Origin: Hydrogenobacter sp.
GTDB lineage: Bacteria; Aquificota; Aquificia; Aquificales; Aquificaceae
Assembly (NCBI GenBank): GCA_041287335.1
Contig: JBEULM010000061.1
Location: forward strand, 1 to 56,160
Length of the DNA stretch: 56,160 bases
Direction of reading: 5' to 3'
Shown here: positions 1 through 8,727 of the stretch, piece by piece
Layout of the letters: each line of letters starts with the position of its first letter
Numbering within the stretch: the stretch's first letter is position 1
Position numbers and translations under genes: made by a program
Notes under the pieces: model-generated
The model's input: only the letters and a program-made list of their open reading frames with translations
Databases searched by the model: none
What the model was told of the DNA's origin: nothing

Positions 1-1800
1 TTCCTTTATAAACTCTCTGATCTTTTGTCTCTCCTTTGCACTTTTTAACAGCTCTTCGCCTTCTTTCATGAGTTTATCCAGGTATTCAAGGGCATCCTTA
101 AGAACTTTCTCCCATCCCTGCTCTTTTTGCCTTTCAAGCTCATAAAGGAGTTTCTCTTGCTCCTTTTTTATCTTTTCTAACTGGATCTTTAAACTCTCCA
201 CCTGTTTCAGTTTCTCTTCGTATTCTCTTACATAATTTTCCAAACTTTCCTTTGCTTGCATATATTCCTTTGAGCCTTCTGGAAGTTTCTTTTGTGCCAT
301 CTTTAGAACTTCATAAGGTATTCCGTAGCGTTTTGCTATCTCAAAAGCCATACTCTCACCAACCGTGTTGTACAGTATTGTGTAAAGAGGATCTAAAGTT
401 TGCATGTCAAAGGATACACTAGCTGGAGTATAATAGTCGGAGTTGATCGCATAGAGCTTTATAGGTGTGTGATGCGTTGTAGCAAACACATACGCACCTT
501 TCAAACGCAGGTACTCTAAAAGCCCTATTCCTAAGGCTGAACCCTCCATCGGATCCGTACCTGCACCAAGTTCGTCAAGTAAGACCAGTGATCTGTCGTT
601 GACAAGCGGTAGAAACTCCCCTATGTTGGATATATGAGCGGAAAAAGTAGAAAGATTCTGCTGTATACTCTGCTCGTCACCTATGTCAGTAAATACATTC
701 TCAAAAATGGGTAATTTGCTATCACTACTTGCGGGAATGGGAAGAGCACACTGAAACATCAAACAGCAAAGTCCAAGAGTTTTGAGAGCTACAGTCTTAC
801 CACCAGTATTTGGTCCTGTCAGGAGCAGTCCCCTTTTTTCCGAGAGAACTATATCTATAGGTATAACTTTTTCTTTTAAAAACACTAAAAGCGGATGCTT
901 CACCTCCTTGAGTTCTATCCTTTCTCCCAAGTTTATCAATTTTCCATCAGTAAGCTTAGAAAACTTAGCTACGGCTTTCAGAAAGTCCACCTTCACAAGC
1001 GCCGCAAAGGCATCGTGAAGCCTACCTGCATGCTCACCTATATACGAAGTCAGCCTCCTGAGTATCCTTTTGACTTCATCTTCTTCCTCCCCCCTTAAGG
1101 TTATTAGGTTGTTGTTGAGTTCAACCACATTGTGTGGCTCTATGTATGTTGTAAAGCCGGAAGATGAAGTACCGTGAACTATGCCTATTATCTTTTTAGC
1201 TTCTGCGGTTTTAACGGGAAGAACGTATCTATTGTTTTTAAAGGCTACAAATTTATCGGAGAACAAACTTGAAGCATCTGGTCTTGAAAGTAGACTTTCA
1301 AGCCTTTTCATCACTTCCTTTTCCACGCTTCTTATCTTTTGCCTTATTGTGCTTAGCTCTTCACTTGCTGAATCTTTTACAAAACCCCTGAGATCTAAAG
1401 ATGATTCTATTAAGCTTTCAAGGTTAGAAAATAAATGAAGATTTTTTACAATGGTTTGAAGGTGCGTATAGGTGCTTACGTAACTGCCTATAACTTTTCT
1501 AACTTCCCTTATGAGTTTTATAACCTTCAGAAGGGAAAGTATCTCATCTACACTTAATACGGCATCCTTTATTGAAGCTTTTTTTATAAGCTCCTCCACA
1601 TCGTCAAAGGGGTAAATGGGTACATCTTCCTGTATCTTCATAAAGTCAGCGGTGACATTTATCTCTTTTTTTAAATGTTCCGCATCCCTTATGGGTTTTA
1701 GCCCATCTATAAACCTCTTTGTGGCTTTGGAGCTTGTAAACTCCTTTATCTTTTCCAACACCTTAAAGAACTCTAACCTCTCTAAGTCTTTGTCCCTCAT
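1..1800 (-). CDS. mutS2: MutS2 family ATPase (3' end cut by window)
   Basis: MutS2 proteins are dimeric MutS-type ATPases that act on recombination intermediates or on collided ribosomes, not in mismatch repair. I translated this strand by hand: the frame opens at an ATG at 1798-1800 and stays open to the window edge, giving 600 residues. It shows the MutS2 clamp/lever region, a Walker A motif GPNTGGKT with Lys at about 335, a Walker B motif LLDELGAGTDP, an ATTHH switch region and a charged coiled coil at the end. The family is usually 750-790 aa, so the missing part should carry the KOW/Smr nuclease region. It follows the DUF3108 gene after 27 bp and looks like the last visible gene of the leftward thrS operon. 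Confidence 0.93.
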   Translation of the reverse strand, partial: MRDKDLERLEFFKVLEKIKEFTSSKATKRFIDGLKPIRDAEHLKKEINVTADFMKIQEDVPIYPFDDVEELIKKASIKDAVLSVDEILSLLKVIKLIREVRKVIGSYVSTYTHLQTIVKNLHLFSNLESLIESSLDLRGFVKDSASEELSTIRQKIRSVEKEVMKRLESLLSRPDASSLFSDKFVAFKNNRYVLPVKTAEAKKIIGIVHGTSSSGFTTYIEPHNVVELNNNLITLRGEEEDEVKRILRRLTSYIGEHAGRLHDAFAALVKVDFLKAVAKFSKLTDGKLINLGERIELKEVKHPLLVFLKEKVIPIDIVLSEKRGLLLTGPNTGGKTVALKTLGLCCLMFQCALPIPASSDSKLPIFENVFTDIGDEQSIQQNLSTFSAHISNIGEFLPLVNDRSLVLLDELGAGTDPMEGSALGIGLLEYLRLKGAYVFATTHHTPIKLYAINSDYYTPASVSFDMQTLDPLYTILYNTVGESMAFEIAKRYGIPYEVLKMAQKKLPEGSKEYMQAKESLENYVREYEEKLKQVESLKIQLEKIKKEQEKLLYELERQKEQGWEKVLKDALEYLDKLMKEGEELLKSAKERQKIREFIKE

Positions 1801-1827
1801 CCTTAAGAAATAATGATAACGTAAGCA

Positions 1828-2586
1828 TTATTTTTTTAACACTCTTCTGAGGAGTTGCGTATCTCCCTCCACTTTGGTTAGGATAGCCTCAGTACTACCT
1901 ATCACAAAACTCAACTGCATCTTAACAGGTATGTATGTTTCCTCGTCTAACCATAGATACCACTTACCTTTAGGCTTCAAAAGTCCCTTCGTGTTTATGT
2001 TAGGATACACTTCAACAACTCTCGTATTGAAAATGCCTGCAGGTGTTTCCGTATACTCTCTCTTTATTACAGAGTAAGGAAGTACGTAATCCTTGTCGTC
2101 ATAAAACATGAGGATGGTTCCGTAGCTTTTTATTGCGGAGTCCCTGTAGAGCAAAAGGCTCGCAGTATAAGGTTCTACATAGTTAGAATACTGGTAAACT
2201 TTATCCTCACTCCGTTCAACCTCATCGCTGAGCTTTTTGTACTTTATTTCCTTCACGTATATCTTTCCATTTTTGAATACGTACTCCTGATACCTTTTAA
2301 ACTCTCCTTCCTCTTGATAATATTTAAAATTTATAGGACTTAGCGGATTTTTCTCTATTATAGCTTGTCCTCTGTTGTACACTCTCTTTACGAGCTTCCC
2401 CACATTTATTGTCTTTACTGTACTTGATACGTATAGGTCAGTACCTTTATCCTCATAAGTTATGCACGTTTCAGCAACCGGTAAAAAGAAAAAATAAGCT
2501 CTGTAGCATGCGGTAAGCTCTTCAGCCAATGACAACAGAGGTAAAAGGATCAGAAAGAGTATAGCCTTTTTAAGTCTTCCAGCCAA
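1828..2586 (-). CDS. DUF3108-type exported protein
   Basis: The 252-residue product begins with a basic N-terminus followed by a hydrophobic stretch (about residues 7-21), read as a signal peptide, so it is probably periplasmic or envelope-bound. The body is rich in beta-type sequence. A conserved-looking ending (GKWYLWLDEETYIPVKM, then an ILTKVEG strand) is typical of DUF3108 proteins, which resemble LolA/LolB-like lipoprotein-binding folds. No catalytic motif is visible. The start overlaps the upstream TPR gene by 37 bp, so the two are likely translationally coupled. Function unknown; the family assignment is from sequence pattern only. Confidence 0.78.
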   Translation of the reverse strand: MAGRLKKAILFLILLPLLSLAEELTACYRAYFFFLPVAETCITYEDKGTDLYVSSTVKTINVGKLVKRVYNRGQAIIEKNPLSPINFKYYQEEGEFKRYQEYVFKNGKIYVKEIKYKKLSDEVERSEDKVYQYSNYVEPYTASLLLYRDSAIKSYGTILMFYDDKDYVLPYSVIKREYTETPAGIFNTRVVEVYPNINTKGLLKPKGKWYLWLDEETYIPVKMQLSFVIGSTEAILTKVEGDTQLLRRVLKK

Positions 2587-2873
2587 GATCTCATCTCCTC
2601 CGCCATGGACAGATGGTTATGTTTTAAAGCCTTTTGTATACCTTCTTCAAGCGTATTTATGGCTTTCTCGTACTGCCCCATCTCTTCGTAACATTTGGCA
2701 AGTAGCTTGTAACCTGCACCTTCATCCTCCTTCATCTTCAGATAAGTTTCCATGTGTTGGGCTGACTTTTCGTAATCTTTCCTTTTTAGGTACTCAATGG
2801 CTAAAGAATAGTGTACCATAGGATTGTTCGGGCTTTTTTTGAAAAGCTCAAGAAAATACTCAAGCCTGTCCAT
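2550..2873 (-). CDS. small TPR-repeat protein
   Basis: The 107-aa soluble protein is made almost entirely of helical TPR-like repeats. It contains units such as NPMVHYSLAIEYLKRKDYEKS and YKLLAKCYEEMGQYEKAINTL, each with the expected small and aromatic TPR positions. It has no signal peptide and no other domain, so it probably acts as a protein-protein adaptor. It overlaps the disulfide oxidoreductase gene upstream by 14 bp and the DUF3108 gene downstream by 37 bp, placing it in the thrS-to-mutS2 operon. Its partner cannot be deduced. Confidence 0.85.
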   Translation of the reverse strand: MDRLEYFLELFKKSPNNPMVHYSLAIEYLKRKDYEKSAQHMETYLKMKEDEGAGYKLLAKCYEEMGQYEKAINTLEEGIQKALKHNHLSMAEEMRSWLEDLKRLYSF

Positions 2874-3546
2874 TTACTGCTTCCCTTTTCAACTTTTCGT
2901 ATGCGGATATGATGTATCCTAAAAAGGCATTTTCTGGCTGTGCACCTACAAACTCTACCAAACCTTTGTTGATCACTATCTTAGGCACACCGACAACCTG
3001 AAATCTCTCAGCGAGATCCACATTTTCGCTTGCATCCACAATAATAGCTTTTATGTGGTCATTTGCTATGGCAAAGTTCATAGCGGTAACGGCGGCTGAT
3101 GGACAGTAACCGCAGGATGTTGTCACAAACACCATAATTTCAATAGGTTTATCCACGGTTTTGAGCATATCAAGTGTCTTCTCAGAAAGCTTAGGAACCC
3201 TCTTAGATACCTGGATTATACCTTGCACAAGTGTGCTAAACTCAAGACCTGCAGGTAACCCTACATACCTGATACCGTAATCTTTATCCCCTTCTATCAC
3301 TATGGTGGGGACACGATCAATATTATAGACTTGGGATATATCCCTATCTAAAACAGGTGAGTAGATGCTGAGTTCTATCTTTTCAGGCTCTACCTGTGAT
3401 ACTTCTTTGAGAAGCTCCTCTGCTACGGAACATGTCTCACAGCCTATAGCCTGAGAAAATAGCTTAAGCTTTACTTCCTTTTCAAGCTCCTTGGAAAGTA
3501 TGTCTTTGAGCTGAGATCTCACTTCAAGGCTCAAAAGCATATTCAC
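2860..3546 (-). CDS. protein disulfide oxidoreductase (two thioredoxin folds)
   Basis: This is the PDO/glutaredoxin-like family of thermophiles, which forms or reshuffles cytoplasmic disulfides. The 228-aa protein has two thioredoxin-fold halves, each with its own CxxC site: CETC (Cys36/Cys39) in the N-terminal half and CGYC (Cys145/Cys148) in the C-terminal half. Each half also has a following cis-Pro loop (RVPTIVI and GVPKIVI). The active-site pair CETC/CGYC and the length fit PDOs described from hyperthermophiles, including Aquifex. An SD-like AGGAGG lies just upstream of the ATG. The gene sits between plsC and the TPR gene in the leftward operon. Confidence 0.92.
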   Translation of the reverse strand: MNMLLSLEVRSQLKDILSKELEKEVKLKLFSQAIGCETCSVAEELLKEVSQVEPEKIELSIYSPVLDRDISQVYNIDRVPTIVIEGDKDYGIRYVGLPAGLEFSTLVQGIIQVSKRVPKLSEKTLDMLKTVDKPIEIMVFVTTSCGYCPSAAVTAMNFAIANDHIKAIIVDASENVDLAERFQVVGVPKIVINKGLVEFVGAQPENAFLGYIISAYEKLKREAVNGQA

Positions 3547-3572
3547 ACCTCCTTAAGAATATAATTATTTTC

Positions 3573-4235
3573 TTAAATATAACCCTTTATTTCCTCTTGT
3601 CCATGTTTTGAGAGCCTCTTTATTTCCTCCATTATAATATTTGATGCTTCTCTGTATCCTCTCAGGTTATCTTCCAAAAAGTCATACCTTTTGGGTTTTC
3701 CTATGTAAACGCTTATCGGGTGTCCTATTGAGGGTATTTTTTTGCCTCTGGGCAGAACCTTGTCAGTTCCATCTATGTAAATAGGTACTACGGGTTTTTG
3801 GCTCTTTATAGCAAGCAGTCCAACCCCAAGTTTAGGCTTTAAAAACTCTCCTGGGTTTGCTCTTGTTCCTTCGGGAAATACGCAAAGGTTACACCCTCTA
3901 TTTAGAAGCTCAAGGGAAAGTTCAAGGGCTTGTATATCTCCGGATCCTCTCTTTATGGGTATAGCTCCCATGTGTGGCAAAAGAGGACCCAAAAAGGGTA
4001 TCTTAAAAAGCTCTTCCTTAGCTATAAAGGTAAGGTGTTTTGGGAAGACGGAATTCAATACTGGTGGATCAAGATAGCTTCTGTGGTTGGATGCTACTAT
4101 ATAGCTATCTTTGGGAAGATTTTTAAGTCCGTAAACATTTATCCTAAACAGATTTCTAAAAACCATTTTCACGACCGGACACATGGGTGCAAGAAATACC
4201 TTTGAAAACAGGCTTATAGGACAATCAGTGGGCAT
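3573..4235 (-). CDS. plsC: 1-acyl-sn-glycerol-3-phosphate acyltransferase
   Basis: PlsC transfers an acyl chain to lysophosphatidic acid at the membrane during phospholipid synthesis. The 220-aa protein has the catalytic HX4D motif (NHRSYLD, His51/Asp56), the substrate-binding FPEGTRA motif near residue 120 and a later VPIYIDG block, in the usual order. A hydrophobic N-terminal stretch would anchor it at the membrane. Its start overlaps the universal-stress-protein gene by 22 bp. The exact acyl donor and acceptor cannot be read from the sequence, so a related LPLAT acyltransferase remains possible. Confidence 0.9.
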   Translation of the reverse strand: MPTDCPISLFSKVFLAPMCPVVKMVFRNLFRINVYGLKNLPKDSYIVASNHRSYLDPPVLNSVFPKHLTFIAKEELFKIPFLGPLLPHMGAIPIKRGSGDIQALELSLELLNRGCNLCVFPEGTRANPGEFLKPKLGVGLLAIKSQKPVVPIYIDGTDKVLPRGKKIPSIGHPISVYIGKPKRYDFLEDNLRGYREASNIIMEEIKRLSKHGQEEIKGYI

Positions 4236-5002
4236 TTTACACTCCTTAAAAGATAGCGTGATACGCTACCTACGATTTTAGCCATTCCTTTACCTCTTTT
4301 ACTCATAAGCGTGAGTCCGTATCTTTCCGAGTTTATATGTTCAGAAAGAGAGCGATATGGATCTCCTTCAAGGAAGAGAATATCAAGTTCCAGCTCCCCG
4401 AAGGTTTCTTTAAAAAGGTGAATAGCCTCATCCTTTTTGTCTTTTACCAATCTCAGATACTCGTCAAAGGTTAGCTTGTCTTTCAATCTTTCTGTGTTTA
4501 AAGCGTGTAAAAGTCTAAATTCTATAGGAAAGTGAGTCTTCAGATATTTTAGAAATTCCAACTGTTTGATGGACCTATCAGAAAAGTCTAATGGAACACA
4601 TACTGCATTAATCTGAGGAGAGCATCCATCTTTGTATACCCATACCCTTACATTATCTATAACTTTTTCCGATAGAGATCTGCCTAAAAGCTGTCTTTTA
4701 TACCTTACAAAAGCTATATCCACATCGTACCCGGAAAGTATCCTGTCCACAGTCTTATCTGCGGGTTCAAAGCTCACGTAAATCTCAAACCCGTCAAAGT
4801 ATTCCTTCACGAACTCGTTCACCTCATCGTAAATCCTCTTTTCCTGCCTCTGCGCTATATAACCCAAAGGGTCGGACAGAAAGTCCCTTGAGAACACTAT
4901 CAATGGTTTTAAGTTGAGTTTTTTCAAAATATAGCTTGCGTACTCTAAAAAACCCTTTTCTTTTTCGTCCATGTTTATATATACAGCTGGTTTATTTATC
5001 AT
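4214..5002 (-). CDS. universal stress protein (UspA) domain protein
   Basis: The C-terminal half is a recognisable UspA domain. It contains a CVPLDFSDRS strand/loop and ends in the ATP-binding pattern G-x2-G-x9-G-S (SKRGKGMAKIVGSVSRYLL) followed by KCPLIVL. The N-terminal half (residues 1-110) is more divergent and may be a degenerate second Usp domain, which would make this a tandem-type 262-aa Usp. The stop-start overlap with thrS upstream is 4 bp. Such proteins bind nucleotides and respond to stress; the specific role is unknown. Confidence 0.85.
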   Translation of the reverse strand: MINKPAVYINMDEKEKGFLEYASYILKKLNLKPLIVFSRDFLSDPLGYIAQRQEKRIYDEVNEFVKEYFDGFEIYVSFEPADKTVDRILSGYDVDIAFVRYKRQLLGRSLSEKVIDNVRVWVYKDGCSPQINAVCVPLDFSDRSIKQLEFLKYLKTHFPIEFRLLHALNTERLKDKLTFDEYLRLVKDKKDEAIHLFKETFGELELDILFLEGDPYRSLSEHINSERYGLTLMSKRGKGMAKIVGSVSRYLLRSVKCPLIVL

Positions 5003-6912
5003 GTCGCCTTTGTTCTTATCTTCTCTTTTACGAGCTTTACAAAATCATCAAGAGGCATACTACCTAAATTACCGTCCCTCTTACTCCTCACGGATATTTT
5101 ACCCTCCTTTAATTCCTTGTCACCTATAACTATAACGTAGGGTATCTTCTGAAGCTCCGCATCCCTTATTTTTGCACCCAATCTTTCTTGATTATCATCC
5201 GTTTCAACTCTCAGCCCTTCATCTTTTAGCTTTCGCTCAATCTCTTTTGCATAATTGATATGCTTTTCCGATATAGGTATGATCCTTATCTGTATTGGAG
5301 AAAGCCATACAGGGAGCGTACCTGCGTAATGTTCCAAAAGCACTCCGGTAAATCTCTCAATAGATCCCAGAAGCGCCCTGTGTATCATATAAGGTCTGTG
5401 TCTCTTATTGTCAGGACCTACGTAGGTCATGTCAAAACGCTCAGGTAAATTAAAATCAAATTGTATTGTTGAACATTGCCAGAGCCTTCCTATGGCATCT
5501 TTTATCTTCACATCAATTTTTGGACCGTAAAAGGCTCCTCCACCTTCGTCTATCTGGTAGTCAATCCCCATAACTTCTACAGCTTTTTTGAGCGATCTTT
5601 CCGCAAGCTCCCACTGTTGCTCTGAACCAATAGCATCAATAGGTTTTGTGGATATGTAAACTTTGAACTCGTTAAAGCCGAAATCTCTCAGCATAGAAAT
5701 TGCAAACTCAAGTGTTTCGTATATGACACCTTCCACCTGTTCAGGTGTACATATTATATGAGCATCATCCTGGGTGAATCCCCTCACTCTCATAAGTCCG
5801 TGCAGAACACCTGACATTTCGTATCTGTACACAGTTCCCAGCTCCGCAAGTTTTAGGGGGAGTTCACGATAACTTCTTACCCTACTCTTGTATATAGCTA
5901 TATGAAAAGGACAGTTCATAGGTTTTACAAAGTACTCCTCATGTTCCACTTGCATGGAAGGGAACATGTTGGGTTTGTAATAATCAAGGTGTCCGCTTAT
6001 TTGCCAGAGCTTTGCGTTTCCCATATGGGGTGTATAAACAAACTGGTAGCCTCTCTTTTCGTGTTCTTCCTTCCAATAATCCTCAAGTACCTTTCTGTAG
6101 GCGCCTCCCTTTGGAAGCCACAAAACAAGACCTGGACCTACATCATCATCTATGAGGAAAAGTTCTAACTCCCTTCCAAGCTTTCTGTGATCTCTCTTTT
6201 TTGCCTCCTCATAAAAATTGAGCCTTTCCTGTAATTCCTTACTATCCCAAAAAGCCATACCGTAGATCCTTTGGAGCATAGGTTTTGAAGCATCCCCCAT
6301 CCAATAAGCTCCGCTTAGGTGAGTGAGTTTGAAAGCACCTGTCATGCCTGTTGATGGTAAGTGAGGTCCTCTGCATAAATCCACAAAGTCGTTTTGCTCA
6401 TATACAGATATAACATCTTCCGGGCTTATGCGTTCAATGATATCAAGTTTGTACCTTTCTTTGAGTTCTTCAAAGAGTTTTTTGGCTTGCTCCCTGTCAA
6501 TTTCTCTCCTGAGTATAGGATAATCTCTCTGTATTATCTCTCTCATCTTCTCTTCTATCTTGGGAAGGTCTTCCTCGCTAAGTCTCACACCTTCTATCTC
6601 CACATCGTAGTAAAAACCTTCCTCAGTAGTGGGACCAACACCGAGATGAACTCTGTCTTTACCGTAAATCTCCTTAAGCGCTTGTGCCATTATATGAGCC
6701 AAAGAGTGTCTAAGTATTTCCAGACTTTCAGGATCATCCCTGTATATTGGTATCACATGAGCATCCTTCCTTATAGGTGTTTGAAGGTCGTATACCTTAC
6801 CGTCAACCTTCCCACCTAAGGCATCTTTTATGCCAGCCTTTTTATATATCTCTCCCAGTGGTGTACCTTTTTCTACTTCGTAAACTTTATCGTTTATTAT
6901 CACCCTTATCAT
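4999..6912 (-). CDS. thrS: threonyl-tRNA synthetase
   Basis: ThrS charges tRNA-Thr. The 637-aa product has the full bacterial order: TGS domain (residues 1-60), editing/SAD domain beginning HSLAHIMAQA, class II motif 1 region (GPGLVLWLPKG), the zinc and active-site NCPFHI motif, motif 2 (RYEMSGVLHGLMRVRGFTQDDAH), motif 3 (HRALLGSIERF) and a C-terminal anticodon-binding domain. There is no Shine-Dalgarno sequence. A TACTAT box lies 6 nt before the ATG, pointing to a leaderless mRNA, and no T-box or leader hairpin fits in the 18-bp gap to the divergent dehydrogenase gene. It is the first gene of the leftward operon. Confidence 0.97.
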   Translation of the reverse strand: MIRVIINDKVYEVEKGTPLGEIYKKAGIKDALGGKVDGKVYDLQTPIRKDAHVIPIYRDDPESLEILRHSLAHIMAQALKEIYGKDRVHLGVGPTTEEGFYYDVEIEGVRLSEEDLPKIEEKMREIIQRDYPILRREIDREQAKKLFEELKERYKLDIIERISPEDVISVYEQNDFVDLCRGPHLPSTGMTGAFKLTHLSGAYWMGDASKPMLQRIYGMAFWDSKELQERLNFYEEAKKRDHRKLGRELELFLIDDDVGPGLVLWLPKGGAYRKVLEDYWKEEHEKRGYQFVYTPHMGNAKLWQISGHLDYYKPNMFPSMQVEHEEYFVKPMNCPFHIAIYKSRVRSYRELPLKLAELGTVYRYEMSGVLHGLMRVRGFTQDDAHIICTPEQVEGVIYETLEFAISMLRDFGFNEFKVYISTKPIDAIGSEQQWELAERSLKKAVEVMGIDYQIDEGGGAFYGPKIDVKIKDAIGRLWQCSTIQFDFNLPERFDMTYVGPDNKRHRPYMIHRALLGSIERFTGVLLEHYAGTLPVWLSPIQIRIIPISEKHINYAKEIERKLKDEGLRVETDDNQERLGAKIRDAELQKIPYVIVIGDKELKEGKISVRSKRDGNLGSMPLDDFVKLVKEKIRTKAT

Positions 6913-6917
6913 GTTTT

Positions 6918-6925
6918 AATAGTAT
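6918..6925. promoter_or_regulatory. overlapping bidirectional -10 element (thrS / nucleotide-sugar dehydrogenase)
   Basis: Only 18 bp separate two divergent ATGs. Within them, TAGTAT (6920-6925) reads as a -10 box 5 nt before the rightward ATG at 6931. The same bases read on the other strand as TACTAT (6918-6923), 6 nt before the thrS ATG. Neither gene has an SD sequence, so both would be leaderless. Inferred from position only. Confidence 0.45.
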
Positions 6926-6930
6926 ATAAA

Positions 6931-8247
6931 ATGATGCTTGAGTATAGTAGTCTACTTGAAGGTAGAGAAAAAATTTGCGTGGTGGGTATGGGTTATGTAG
7001 GTCTTCCGCTTGCAGTTGCTTTTTCTAAGCACTTCAAAGTTATAGGTTATGACAGAAAGGCTTCAAGAATAAAGCAACTTATTTCTGGTCTGGACATCAC
7101 GGGTGAGCTTCGTAAAGAGGAAATTCTCAACTCAGGTGTTGAGTTCACAGATGACGAAAGGCGTATATCCGAAGCTAAGTTCATAATAGTAGCTGTGCCT
7201 ACACCTGTTGACAAGCTGAAAAATCCGGATCTTTCTTTTTTGAGGGATGCGTCAACTACAGTGGGAAGATATTTGAGAAAAGATAGCGTTGTAGTATACG
7301 AGTCCACCGTTTATCCTGGAGCTACCGAAGAGGTTTGTGTTCCTATACTTGAAAGGGAAAGCGGACTAAAATGGAGGAGGGATTTCTTTGTAGGATATTC
7401 ACCTGAGAGGGTAAACCCCGGTGATCGGGAACATACTGTAGAAAATATCGTGAAGGTCGTTGCAGGAGATACCGAAAACACTCTTGAGCTGGTGGCATCC
7501 GTTTACGGCAAAATCATAAAGGCTGGCATCTATAAAGCGCCTGATATAAGGACTGCTGAAGCTGCAAAGGTCATAGAGAATATACAAAGGGATATAAACA
7601 TAGCCTTAATGAACGAGCTTTCCATGATCTTTCATAAATTAGATATTGACACAAAAGAGGTTTTAAAAGCCGCAGGTACTAAGTGGAACTTTTTAAAATT
7701 TGAACCCGGACTCGTAGGTGGGCATTGTATACCCGTAGATCCATACTATCTGGCACATAAATCTTTACAGGTAGGGCATGTTCCTGAGCTTATTCTGGCT
7801 GGTAGGAGGATAAACGAAAGTGTACCTTCTTATATAGCCTATCAGACGGTTAAACTCCTCATAAAAGGCGGTAAAAGTATAAACTCGGCTAAGGTTTTGC
7901 TTATGGGTATAACCTTTAAAGAAAATGTACCCGACATAAGAAACAGCAAAGTTTACGAGCTTTATAGAGAACTTGAGGATTTTGGTGTAAAGGTTTACGT
8001 GTATGATCCGGTAGCTAACGATGAAGAAGTAAGACAAGAGTATGGCATAGATCTTTTGAAGGACATAAAGGCACACAAACCCTATGACTGTGTTATACTG
8101 GCAGTCAAACACGACACCTTTTTGGAGAGCTATGATCTGTCCTTTTACAAGTCGGTAATGACGAAACCTTATATACTCGTTGATGTAAAGGGTATTTATG
8201 ATAGAAATACAGCTTTTAAAGAGGGTTTTATATACTGGAGGCTATAA
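6931..8247 (+). CDS. UDP-N-acetyl-hexosamine 6-dehydrogenase (TviB/WbpA-like)
   Basis: This is a UDP-glucose/GDP-mannose dehydrogenase superfamily enzyme that makes a UDP-hexuronate sugar for capsule or O-antigen. The 438-aa protein has an N-terminal Rossmann motif (VVGMGYVGLPLA), a YESTVYPGATEEVC block and the catalytic GGHCIPVD motif (Cys266). The C-terminal half has a second Rossmann-like domain (FKENVPDIRNSKVYEL). Its pattern is close to TviB-type dehydrogenases acting on UDP-GlcNAc/GalNAc; the exact substrate is not certain. No other sugar-synthesis genes are adjacent. A second ATG follows the first directly, so the start could be 3 bp later. Its stop overlaps the convergent DUF2227 gene by 6 bp. 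Confidence 0.92.
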   Translation: MMLEYSSLLEGREKICVVGMGYVGLPLAVAFSKHFKVIGYDRKASRIKQLISGLDITGELRKEEILNSGVEFTDDERRISEAKFIIVAVPTPVDKLKNPDLSFLRDASTTVGRYLRKDSVVVYESTVYPGATEEVCVPILERESGLKWRRDFFVGYSPERVNPGDREHTVENIVKVVAGDTENTLELVASVYGKIIKAGIYKAPDIRTAEAAKVIENIQRDINIALMNELSMIFHKLDIDTKEVLKAAGTKWNFLKFEPGLVGGHCIPVDPYYLAHKSLQVGHVPELILAGRRINESVPSYIAYQTVKLLIKGGKSINSAKVLLMGITFKENVPDIRNSKVYELYRELEDFGVKVYVYDPVANDEEVRQEYGIDLLKDIKAHKPYDCVILAVKHDTFLESYDLSFYKSVMTKPYILVDVKGIYDRNTAFKEGFIYWRL

Positions 8248-8727
8248 TAGGCGTTTAAGAGTAAACAAAAAATCAAGAAGCACGTGCAGTATCTCCGATA
8301 CAATAAGACCCAGAAGAAAGTAAAAACTTGATTCGCTTTTAGCAAGATATCGAAAGAAACCTTCAAGATCAATTGATAGCAGTATACGGGAAAGCTCAGG
8401 ACTCACATAACTGAAAATGCCTACCAGAAAAAAGTAAAAAAACAGTACCACGAGGTTTAGATAAATGAGTCTTAAAAAAGTTCCTACGATAGGTATATGG
8501 CTCGTTCCTCTATGTTTTGAACGTTTTTGATAAGGCAACCATAGGACTTTTAAGTACTTCCATCTCTTAGATGGTTTGGAATGTTTAAGATCAATATCAG
8601 GAGAAAGGAAAAAAGTACCTACAATGTAGCCTAAGCTAAAGGGAAGATAGAACTCCTTAGGTATGAAGTAAAGGGACAATGGGAGCAAAAGCAGGTTTAC
8701 CATGTCGTGACTTTTACCCAAAGCCAT
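8242..8727 (-). CDS. DUF2227-like membrane metal-binding protein
   Basis: The 161-aa protein has several hydrophobic segments (about residues 10-45, 88-112 and 135-155). It also has His/Asp-rich motifs: an N-terminal KSHD, a PDIDLKHSKPSKRW block and HRGTSH, with a late EILHVLLD. This arrangement matches DUF2227 putative metal-binding membrane proteins, loosely related to the YdjM/LexA-binding membrane metalloprotein group. The gene overlaps the end of recJ by 14 bp and is the last gene of the murC-recJ operon. No function is known. Confidence 0.75.
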   Translation of the reverse strand: MALGKSHDMVNLLLLPLSLYFIPKEFYLPFSLGYIVGTFFLSPDIDLKHSKPSKRWKYLKVLWLPYQKRSKHRGTSHIPIVGTFLRLIYLNLVVLFFYFFLVGIFSYVSPELSRILLSIDLEGFFRYLAKSESSFYFLLGLIVSEILHVLLDFLFTLKRLL

